In this document: piece after piece, positions 43,478 to 50,009 of the stretch
How positions within the stretch are numbered: position 1 is the first letter of the stretch
Layout: every line of letters begins with the position of its first letter
DNA from: an uncultured Bacteroidota bacterium
GTDB lineage: Bacteria; Bacteroidota; Bacteroidia; Chitinophagales; Chitinophagaceae
Assembly: GCA_903904855.1 (NCBI GenBank)
Contig: CAIVEH010000014.1
Coordinates: 1 to 58,801, forward strand
Direction: 5' to 3'
Length of the DNA: 58,801 nt
Program-made: the position numbers and the translations under genes
The notes under the pieces: model-generated
Database searches by the model: none
The model's input: the letters and a program-made list of their open reading frames with translations, nothing else
Told to the model about the DNA's origin: nothing

Positions 43478-45010
43478 TTAGCGGCGCGACGCCCAGGTTC
43501 TTATTCCTAAATGATCTGGGTCATCGCCATGATAAACTTCCAGCACACCATTGTCCTGCAGCAGAGCTATAAAATGTTTTCCGCCTGAATTACATTCGCC
43601 TGCCCAGTAAGGACCCTTGTTATCGCCCGGCCCCGTTCCTTTGTAAGCAACAAAATTGCCATCATCCTGCATAATCAGGAAGAAATCACGGCCATCAGAA
43701 TGACTGTTGCTCGACCATACCTGTACTCCTTTAAAGTTGGGGCCTGCGCCATTATAAATTGCAAAATTTCCGTTTGGTTCCATCTGCATGAAGTACTGAC
43801 GATTACCTGAAGTCAGGTAGTCACCGGTTTTCAGATAATCATTGGTTTTCAGAAAAGGATATTCAGTGCCGTTATTAAACATTACCGGCGGAGTTGGTGG
43901 TGTTGGATTTGTTGATTGTATGGGCATACCCATATTCATAGGTGTAGCGCTGGCAATCTTCATTTTCAGTTCTCCCTTTTTGTATTTAAGGCTGTAGGTA
44001 ATATTGGTATAATTTCCGTTTACATCCTTCATTATCGCTGTCCTCTTTGTTATAGAGCCTTTCGATGTATCATCAAAAATCACTTTAAGGCTGTAAGAAC
44101 CTTCGGCCAGGCCATCTGCTTTTACATTAGGCTGTGGCACACTATTACTGAGCTGGCCATTTGCCAGCAACTTGAAATTATCCCCATCCTCAGAGAATAC
44201 AGTAATAACGCCCGAGCCATAGGTAGAGCTGGTATTCATACCTGTGTTGACAGGCTGAGCATTACCATAGTTTGCATCGTTATTCATCCCTGTGTTAACG
44301 GGCTGAGAACCACTATAGTTTGAACCGGCATTCATATTTATGGTGGCGGGCTGAGCGCCACCATCCGTTTTAGCATGGAGTCCCAGGTTTATATCCAGTT
44401 TCAACGTTGACTGCACCTGAACCGGCTGATCACCACCATTATTATAACCGCGGTCATGGTCATCATGGCGTTGTTCGCGGTTGTCGCGGAAGGCATAATA
44501 ATCATCCACATCGCCCACTGGCACCATCTTCCATTGGTGATTTGGCCCTGGGTCAAAAGTCCAGAGCATCAGGGAGCGGTCATCCGTATTGTTGTCTATA
44601 ACCCGGCCTGTGACCGGGCACGTAATAAAATAAACATCGGTTGAAACAAATGTGAGCTTCCAGCACTGATTGGAGTTTCCAGTCTTGTCCGATAGCATCA
44701 AAACAGTACCATCCCGGTACAATGATTCGTTTTCAGCAGTTAATACTTTCCCGTTTGCATGGCATGTTATTAAATATAGGTTCCCGGAAACTTCATTAAA
44801 ATCCCATATCTGGTTAATATCCGATGATTTGGGGTCGCCGGAATGTATCCTGGAGCCATTTGTGAACCGGTTGCTCCCGGCTGCATCATCGGCATCCATA
44901 AACTGATTGGTGTAAAGGCTGTAGATTTTGCACCTGAAATGCCTGTACTGGGCATTAGTATTCATGCCCCAAAGCAGAATTGCTGCTAATAAAATCGTGA
45001 TCTTTTTCAT
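43478..45010 (-). CDS. Secreted protein with ricin-type and bulb-type lectin domains
   Basis: This is a 510-aa protein from ATG 45010 (signal peptide MKKITILLAAILLWGMNTNAQ); an ATG 13 codons upstream is rejected. The N-terminal ~150 residues are a ricin-like trefoil (SDINQIWDF, NSNQCWKL, PNHQWKMV). A low-complexity middle (about 185-270) repeats QPVNTGMN. A beta-rich domain follows (FSEDGDNFKLLANGQL ... EGSYSLKVIFDDTSKGSI). The C-terminal ~110 residues are a bulb-type (GNA-like) mannose lectin fold with three repeats, MEPNGNFAIY, MQDDGNFVAY and LQDNGVLEVY; the consensus is QxDxNxVxY, so several binding positions are altered. Two lectin folds in one secreted protein suggest glycan cross-linking, which is inference. 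Leader element c precedes it. Confidence 0.85.
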   Translation of the reverse strand: MKKITILLAAILLWGMNTNAQYRHFRCKIYSLYTNQFMDADDAAGSNRFTNGSRIHSGDPKSSDINQIWDFNEVSGNLYLITCHANGKVLTAENESLYRDGTVLMLSDKTGNSNQCWKLTFVSTDVYFITCPVTGRVIDNNTDDRSLMLWTFDPGPNHQWKMVPVGDVDDYYAFRDNREQRHDDHDRGYNNGGDQPVQVQSTLKLDINLGLHAKTDGGAQPATINMNAGSNYSGSQPVNTGMNNDANYGNAQPVNTGMNTSSTYGSGVITVFSEDGDNFKLLANGQLSNSVPQPNVKADGLAEGSYSLKVIFDDTSKGSITKRTAIMKDVNGNYTNITYSLKYKKGELKMKIASATPMNMGMPIQSTNPTPPTPPVMFNNGTEYPFLKTNDYLKTGDYLTSGNRQYFMQMEPNGNFAIYNGAGPNFKGVQVWSSNSHSDGRDFFLIMQDDGNFVAYKGTGPGDNKGPYWAGECNSGGKHFIALLQDNGVLEVYHGDDPDHLGIRTWASRR

Positions 45011-45196
45011 TGTTTTGTTTTTTAGGGCTTCTGCGAGTAAGTTGTTCAATAGTGGCGAAATTATTTTTCTTTTTTTTAAGCTGCCAAAGCTGCGAATAGC
45101 AAACCTATTTAAGGATTTGGCAGCGAAGAAAAAATGGAAAAGAACGAGTCAATATGAACAAGTTATTTGCAGTAGCCCTTAGTTAAGCTGAAGGTT

Positions 45197-45233
45197 GTAC
45201 CTACTCTTTTCAAGGTTTTTCGGTTTCCACCTT
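45197..45233 (-). promoter_or_regulatory. Structured leader element, copy c
   Basis: The minus strand has stem AAGGT (45233-45229), a 12-nt loop ending ACCGAAAA, stem ACCTT (45216-45212), then GAAAAGAGTAGGTAC. It lies about 187 nt upstream of ATG 45010 and follows the gene ending at 45304. Confidence 0.6.
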
Positions 45234-45303
45234 TTTATTGATTTAATTATATTTCATTGTTGAATTCTGCAATGGTTTACTGTATTTTAATTTTTGAAAC
45301 CGC

Positions 45304-46212
45304 TTATTCCAGAATCAGTTTTTTGGATTCCATGCCTATTTCATCTGCGATTGTAACGATGTAATTCCCTTTAAATAATCCGATAAATTCAATCGGTATA
45401 TTATTGGCGCCATATACTACCGGTGCAGTGATATTTTTAACGGCATGGCCAGCAATATCTGTAACATAGATATTTACGTTTCCATTGAACAGGCTGTAGT
45501 AGCTGATGGTCGTATTATCCTTAGCCGGATTAGGATAGATTGTTGTTTCCTGATGTTCAGTTACCTGTTCAACGCCTGTTGCCACAGTGCCTGAAAAAGC
45601 AAGGTTATCAAGATATAAATAGCTACCAGCTACAGGAGTTGTTGCGCTCGACGAAGCCAGGATCATAGCCGAATCCGGGTATTTGCCGCTCCTGTAGGTA
45701 AGTGGTATCGTGAACGTGGCCCAGGTAGTTTGCGTGGTAGGCAGGCCAGGTACAGCATAGGTGGTAAATGCTACTGTATCCTTCCTGTGCAGGGTTGTAT
45801 TCCATTTAGATAATAATACCACAATCTGGGCATGGTCGGCCCCTGATGCCTGGTATTGCCAGCTGCCGGTAAGGTTCTGAGGACGGGTAGTGCAGGCAAA
45901 TCCGCCGCTTACACCATATGTAGTACCTGATAATGATATTGTACCTGTAACTGCCACGCCTGGTATTACAGCGGTAAGTACTGTTTTGGAGGTCAGTTTA
46001 AGGTAGAAGGAGCCGGCACCTGTAGCGCCGCCAGTGCCTTTTTCACAATTGTAAACGCTGGCCATGCTGGTCAGTGAGTTGGTATTGCCCCAGCTATCGG
46101 GAGTGTCGTAACCGGTATGTGCGGTCCATGTTTCGAAGCTTGCATTGGGAATCTGCGCAATGGCTGCGCATGAGATCATTAACGATAAAAAAAGAATAGA
46201 ATAGCTCTTCAT
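45304..46212 (-). CDS. Secreted PCMD-like protein with T9SS sorting domain
   Basis: This is a 302-aa protein with a signal peptide (MKSYSILFLSLMISCAAIAQ). The start of the mature chain, IPNASFETWTAHTGYDTPDSWGNTNSL, is typical of the Bacteroidota PCMD (putative carbohydrate metabolism) or jelly-roll family, and YLYLDNLAFSGT closes that domain. The C-terminal ~80 residues (TIYPNPAKDNTTISY ... GLFKGNYIVTIADEIGMESKKLILE) are a T9SS type A sorting domain. It is probably a surface-exposed glycan-binding protein; enzyme activity is not evident. Leader element d lies 34 bp upstream. Confidence 0.82.
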   Translation of the reverse strand: MKSYSILFLSLMISCAAIAQIPNASFETWTAHTGYDTPDSWGNTNSLTSMASVYNCEKGTGGATGAGSFYLKLTSKTVLTAVIPGVAVTGTISLSGTTYGVSGGFACTTRPQNLTGSWQYQASGADHAQIVVLLSKWNTTLHRKDTVAFTTYAVPGLPTTQTTWATFTIPLTYRSGKYPDSAMILASSSATTPVAGSYLYLDNLAFSGTVATGVEQVTEHQETTIYPNPAKDNTTISYYSLFNGNVNIYVTDIAGHAVKNITAPVVYGANNIPIEFIGLFKGNYIVTIADEIGMESKKLILE

Positions 46213-46245
46213 AAAATTAAATTTTGAATGGTGAATTGTTTATTT

Positions 46246-46286
46246 CTCCTACTCGTTTCACGGGTTTTCAGATTTCCCCCTCCCGC
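46246..46286 (-). promoter_or_regulatory. Structured leader element, copy d
   Basis: The minus strand has stem GCGGG (46286-46282), a loop of about 17 nt ending CTGAAAA, stem CCCGT (46264-46260), then GAAACGAGTAGGAG. Similarity to copy e extends upstream to a shared CCCCGCACA. Confidence 0.6.
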
Positions 46287-46344
46287 TTTGATCAATTGTG
46301 CGGGGCAATTCAATGTTATTTGTTGTTTTAAACAACCTGAAGCT

Positions 46345-46406
46345 ATCTGATGCTCCCAGCCGGATCAGCATTTTACGGGTAGTCCGGCTGGAAACAGGCA
46401 TCAGAT
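46345..46406 (-). terminator. Double-stem structure after the 127-aa gene
   Basis: An outer stem ATCTGATGC/GCATCAGAT (46345-46353 and 46398-46406) encloses a perfect 9-bp inner stem CCAGCCGGA/TCCGGCTGG (46356-46364 and 46383-46391). It begins 15 bp past the stop at 46421. There is no long T run, so it may be an RNA-processing or stability element instead of a terminator. Confidence 0.6.
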
Positions 46407-46420
46407 GTTACTTTTAAAAC

Positions 46421-46804
46421 TTACCACGTAAACACCACAATCAGGTTATTCCAGTTGTGGGCCGGGTTCTGGTCTTGCGAAAAAACGGTAATGCAATTGG
46501 GTGACTCAACAATTTTCACATAAGAAGGATACCAGGTTGCCTGATTACTGCCATGGTCGCTGTTGATAATTACGTTGACCGGGTATTGCTGAAATGTGCC
46601 ATAAGAGGCCGGGGTATTGATAACCGGACGTGGCAGGGTAATAACCTGTGTACCCTGACCAATTCCACCTTCATTGGTGAGGTTGTTTGGGTCTGATAAA
46701 GCAACCTGTTCGTGCCAACCGGCGAATCCAACTACGGCAGTAATACTAACCTGGGTATTCAATGGCAGATAAGCAGTAACCGCATTGTTGATTACGTAAG
46801 ACAT
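46421..46804 (-). CDS. Small protein of unknown function at head of lectin island
   Basis: This is a 127-aa protein without signal peptide or membrane helix (MSYVINNAVTAYLPLNTQVSITAVVGFAGWHEQVALSD...). It looks all-beta, with regularly spaced Trp (GWHEQ, ATWYPSYVKI, HNWNNLIVVFTW) and Asn, in the manner of small lectins or pore-forming folds, but I cannot assign a family. The lack of an export signal contrasts with every neighbour. Leader element e lies 25 bp upstream of the start and a double-stem structure follows the stop. Confidence 0.7.
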   Translation of the reverse strand: MSYVINNAVTAYLPLNTQVSITAVVGFAGWHEQVALSDPNNLTNEGGIGQGTQVITLPRPVINTPASYGTFQQYPVNVIINSDHGSNQATWYPSYVKIVESPNCITVFSQDQNPAHNWNNLIVVFTW

Positions 46805-46828
46805 AAAAATTGAATTATTTGAATTAAG

Positions 46829-46868
46829 TTCCTACTCTTTTCACGGGTTTTCAGATTCCCCCTCCCGC
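46829..46868 (-). promoter_or_regulatory. Structured leader element, copy e
   Basis: The minus strand has stem GCGGG (46868-46864), a 16-nt loop ending CTGAAAA, stem CCCGT (46847-46843), then GAAAAGAGTAGGAA, 25 nt upstream of ATG 46804. Confidence 0.6.
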
Positions 46869-47032
46869 TTTGATTGCCTGTGCGGGGCAGGCCCTGTTTT
46901 TCTGTGGTTCCGGATCCACCATCAATGTAGCTACCAGTTGATGATGCAAATGTCTAAAGAGAACTGAAGCCCTGTAAGAGCAGAAATAACCGAATTTAAA
47001 AACAGAGCTATTTATCCGTTTTTAAAAAACAT

Positions 47033-47050
47033 ACAGGTATAAATACCTGT
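47033..47050. promoter_or_regulatory. Inverted repeat ACAGGTAT-AA-ATACCTGT
   Basis: Two 8-bp arms around a 2-bp centre, 127 bp upstream of the operon that encodes a NarL-type regulator. It is a candidate operator for autoregulation. Confidence 0.45.
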
Positions 47051-47176
47051 TTTTGAACGAAAAGACCTTTAAGTATAGATTAGGTATTGTTTTCTTAGCT
47101 TTATTTGTCCTGCAATGAAAAAAATCATCTATTGCACAAACAAATTTTTTCTTAACCTCCAAAAACAAAAAAAGAA

Positions 47177-47791
47177 ATGAAAAACAAACTCTTTACTGTC
47201 TTACTGACAATTGGTGTTACCGCTGCGGTTACCTTTATTTTTACCATCACAAGTTGTAATAACAAGCAAGAGGCTGATTCGGCCAAAAGCTCAAAACAAA
47301 ATATTTCGGAGAATGATTTGGGCTGTGATAGCCTGGCTATGTTTACTCAAAAATTATTATATCCTGTAAATAGCGCTATTGCTGATATAAATAATTTTTA
47401 CACAAAATGCGCAACTACATTAGATCAAAATGGTAAGCCAATATTTTCACCCGTCCATTGTTTTACAGTCCGCGCGCAAGACTTAGCAATAGCCATGGGA
47501 ATACCAATGTCAGCTCCTTTCAACTTTAAGTATGCCCGTGTTTATATAGGATATAATGCAGCAATTGACAGCTTTAAATTGTTTTTTGTTCCTGTGCAAG
47601 GTGGTTGTCTAGCAACAGGCAAAGGGGGAACTGATATTTTGATTGGTAGTAATGGAGCACCAGGGTTTGATAGTGTATCTGGTAAGGCGAACGGTTTAAA
47701 TGTCTTAGATTTAGTTGCGCCCTGCCCAAGTTTTTGCCCGGAAAATAGCATTCTATGTACTGACTGTACTCCCAATTCATTAAAAAAATGA
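47177..47791 (+). CDS. Putative lipoprotein, first gene of a sensor operon
   Basis: This is a 204-aa protein with a lipoprotein signal (VTAAVTFIFTITSC, lipidated Cys near residue 27). The mature part has NNFYTKCATTLDQNGKP, RVYIGYNAAIDSFKLFFVPVQGGC and a Cys-rich end (APCPSFCPENSILCTDC). No family is recognised. Its TGA overlaps the ATG of the membrane protein gene, so it belongs to an operon with a histidine kinase and a response regulator; it may be the sensed or output lipoprotein. Confidence 0.75.
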   Translation: MKNKLFTVLLTIGVTAAVTFIFTITSCNNKQEADSAKSSKQNISENDLGCDSLAMFTQKLLYPVNSAIADINNFYTKCATTLDQNGKPIFSPVHCFTVRAQDLAIAMGIPMSAPFNFKYARVYIGYNAAIDSFKLFFVPVQGGCLATGKGGTDILIGSNGAPGFDSVSGKANGLNVLDLVAPCPSFCPENSILCTDCTPNSLKK

Positions 47792-48450
47792 ACCGATACC
47801 TATATGATATAGTCTACATTTCGTTGCTGCCGATTCTGGCAACAGTAATATTGGCCGCAGTAAACTATCGTAAATCAGGAAAATCCTTAAAGGTATTTTC
47901 CTGGTTTATTTTTTTGTCTGGATTTATCCAATTTACCTCAACTGCAGTTATTTTCATTAAAATCAATAATCTGCCATTTTTACACCTTTATGTAGCATCA
48001 GGGTTACCTTGCCTGGTATGGTTCTATAAAACGGTACTTGACGGGTTTATCAGCTCCCGTATCATGTGGTGTATTGCTTTGGCATTCCTTGTTTTTACCA
48101 TTATTAATTCCCTGTTTTTTCAGGATATATTCCATTTCAATTCTTATGCCCTTTTTCTGGAGTCAATTATTATTATAGTACTGGCACTTTTTACTTTTAT
48201 GTTCTTATTGAATAATACCATGAGGGAAACCGGTATTGTTGATATTAAAAGCATAACGTGGATCAATGCGGGTTTGTTTGTTTATTACCTAACCTGCCTT
48301 ATGTTATATTATTTTGCTGAAAAAATATTTACCCGATATTCGAGGGAACTCCTCAATTATACCTGGGTATTTCATGATATTGTCTCAATGATTATGTACA
48401 GTTGCTTTTTTATTGGTTTATGGAAACGATCAAAAACCCCATCTATATAG
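47788..48450 (+). CDS. Polytopic membrane protein in sensor operon
   Basis: This is a 220-aa protein with about seven predicted membrane helices (YISLLPILATVILAAV, VFSWFIFLSGFIQFTSTAV, IMWCIALAFLVFTIINSLFF, YALFLESIIIIVLALFTFMFLL, WINAGLFVYYLTCLMLYYF, IVSMIMYSCFFIGLW). There are few charged loops. It overlaps the genes on both sides (ATGA at its start, about 31 bp with the kinase at its end). By position it is probably the membrane sensory partner of the kinase, which itself has only one helix; a split 7TM-kinase is an inference. Confidence 0.8.
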   Translation: MNRYLYDIVYISLLPILATVILAAVNYRKSGKSLKVFSWFIFLSGFIQFTSTAVIFIKINNLPFLHLYVASGLPCLVWFYKTVLDGFISSRIMWCIALAFLVFTIINSLFFQDIFHFNSYALFLESIIIIVLALFTFMFLLNNTMRETGIVDIKSITWINAGLFVYYLTCLMLYYFAEKIFTRYSRELLNYTWVFHDIVSMIMYSCFFIGLWKRSKTPSI

Positions 48451-49232
48451 ATGTCCTTATTCCTTTAATGGTCATCGTCTTCATCATAGGGGTGGGGGTG
48501 GTACTGCTTTATCAGCATTTCCAGAAAAACCTGTTTATCCATAAGTTAAAACAGGAGACAATGAAGGCCAACTATCATAACGACCTGCTACGATCCAACA
48601 TAAGAGCGGAAGAAGAGGAACGGAAATGGATAGCCCAGGACCTGCACGATGAAATGGGGGCTGTACTATCTATTATGCGCATGAACCTGGTGCTGCTGGA
48701 ACAGCAAAGCATGCAGGCTACTGAATCTCTTACTCCAGGGCTTGAAAATGTGCGCAAGCTCACCGAAAACGCAATAACGAGTATGCGCAACATCAGTCAC
48801 CGGCTCATGCCCCCGCAACTGGAGACTTTCGGCCTCGTTAAAACCCTTGAAGCAGTAGCCCGGCAAATAAGTGAAACAGGCAAAATAGCCATTCAGATCC
48901 ATGCCCCGGAGCAAATGCCTGATCTGCCATGGGTAATAAAACTGGGCCTGTACCGCATAGTAATGGAGCTGATCAATAATACCATCAAACACTCTGGTGC
49001 AACACAAGTTATTATTGATATTCAAAGCAGCAAAGATCAGGTAATATCTCTGTATCATGATAATGGGAAAGGCCTGGATAAAGCAGATGCAGGCAGCGGC
49101 CTTGGATTTAAGAGCATTGAAGGACGGATCAATGCAATGAATGGTTTTTTTGAAATTGGGGCTGAGCAGGCGCATGGATTTAAGGCGACGATACAGATAC
49201 CACTGGCGCCAATTCAAAATGCAGAAGTATAA
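48420..49232 (+). CDS. Sensor histidine kinase (HisKA_3 type)
   Basis: This is a 270-aa kinase from ATG 48420; an ATG at 48402 is also in frame. A single membrane helix (IDVLIPLMVIVFIIGVGVVLL) is followed by a coiled coil and the HisKA_3 domain, RKWIAQDLHDEMGAVL with His76. The HATPase domain has LYRIVMELINNTIKHSGA, HDNGKGL and GLGFKSIEGRI. There is no periplasmic sensor domain, consistent with sensing through the membrane protein encoded immediately upstream and overlapping. It is paired with the NarL-type regulator 62 bp downstream. Confidence 0.93.
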   Translation: METIKNPIYIDVLIPLMVIVFIIGVGVVLLYQHFQKNLFIHKLKQETMKANYHNDLLRSNIRAEEEERKWIAQDLHDEMGAVLSIMRMNLVLLEQQSMQATESLTPGLENVRKLTENAITSMRNISHRLMPPQLETFGLVKTLEAVARQISETGKIAIQIHAPEQMPDLPWVIKLGLYRIVMELINNTIKHSGATQVIIDIQSSKDQVISLYHDNGKGLDKADAGSGLGFKSIEGRINAMNGFFEIGAEQAHGFKATIQIPLAPIQNAEV

Positions 49233-49294
49233 TCGGGCATACTTGATTTTTCAAAAAAAATACATAAGTTTATAGTGTTTTATTTCAAAACGCT

Positions 49295-49966
49295 ATGCCC
49301 GAAAAAATTTTGGTAGGATTGGTAGAAGACCAATACCTCTTCAGGGAAGGAATGAAGGCCATACTCAACACCTGGCCGGATATAGAAGTGATATTCGAAT
49401 CGCCTGAAGGATACTCCGTACCCGAAAAACTCAGCAATGCGGTTCAGATCCCCGACGTAATGCTTGTAGACCTATCTCTGCCGCCCAACGGCAAAACAGA
49501 ATTCAGCGGGCTGCATGTAACCCAATACCTTACCGAGGCATTCCCGCAGATGAAAATTATTATCCTCTCAGTGCACGACGATGAAAACTTCATCAACCAG
49601 CTTATAGAATGCGGAGCTCATGGCTACCTGGTAAAAGATTGCAACCCACAGGAAGTACACGAAGCAATAGTAAGCGCCTACACAAGAGGCACCTACATCA
49701 ACGAAAAAACCCTTAAGGCCATTCAGCACAATATGGGCAGAAAGCCGTCGCAGAAAAAGATAAGCGCTGAACTCACCAACCGAGAAGAGGAGATCCTCCG
49801 CCTGGTGTGCCAGCAATATACAGCTGAAGAGATTGCCGATCAGCTCTTCATAAGTGTAAAAACCGTAAACGGCCATCGCAACAACCTGCTCCTGAAAACC
49901 GGCTCGCGCAATGTAACCGGACTGGTTTTATTCGCTGTGAGGAACAACATAATAACCGTGGTGTGA
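49295..49966 (+). CDS. NarL/FixJ-type response regulator
   Basis: This is a 223-aa protein. Its receiver domain (1-130) has E11/D12, phospho-acceptor D59 in VMLVDLSLP, S in IILSVHDDE and K in YLVKDCN. The LuxR-type HTH (about 155-215) is intact: ELTNREEEILRLVCQQYTAEEIADQLFISVKTVNGHRNNLLLKTG. It is a useful comparison for the interrupted regulator at 29987-30652, which has a stop where this protein has Glu (TNREEEI). It is probably phosphorylated by the adjacent kinase. Confidence 0.95.
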   Translation: MPEKILVGLVEDQYLFREGMKAILNTWPDIEVIFESPEGYSVPEKLSNAVQIPDVMLVDLSLPPNGKTEFSGLHVTQYLTEAFPQMKIIILSVHDDENFINQLIECGAHGYLVKDCNPQEVHEAIVSAYTRGTYINEKTLKAIQHNMGRKPSQKKISAELTNREEEILRLVCQQYTAEEIADQLFISVKTVNGHRNNLLLKTGSRNVTGLVLFAVRNNIITVV

Positions 49967-50009
49967 TTCAATTACTTTCTTAATTTTAAACAATAAATTA
50001 AGGCATACT

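Larger units (their letters stand above)
46805..47176. other. 372-bp divergent intergenic region
   Basis: It separates the lectin island (minus) from the sensor operon (plus). It contains leader element e (46829-46868) and the inverted repeat ACAGGTAT-AA-ATACCTGT (47033-47050). No gene is seen. Confidence 0.65.

Noticed and set aside
43401-46868. Reading the GAAAAGAGTAGG element as an ECF or alternative promoter
   Set aside because: Distance to the start codon varies from 25 to 187 bp, stems covary, and copy a lies inside a predicted transcript. A promoter role is not excluded but fits less well.
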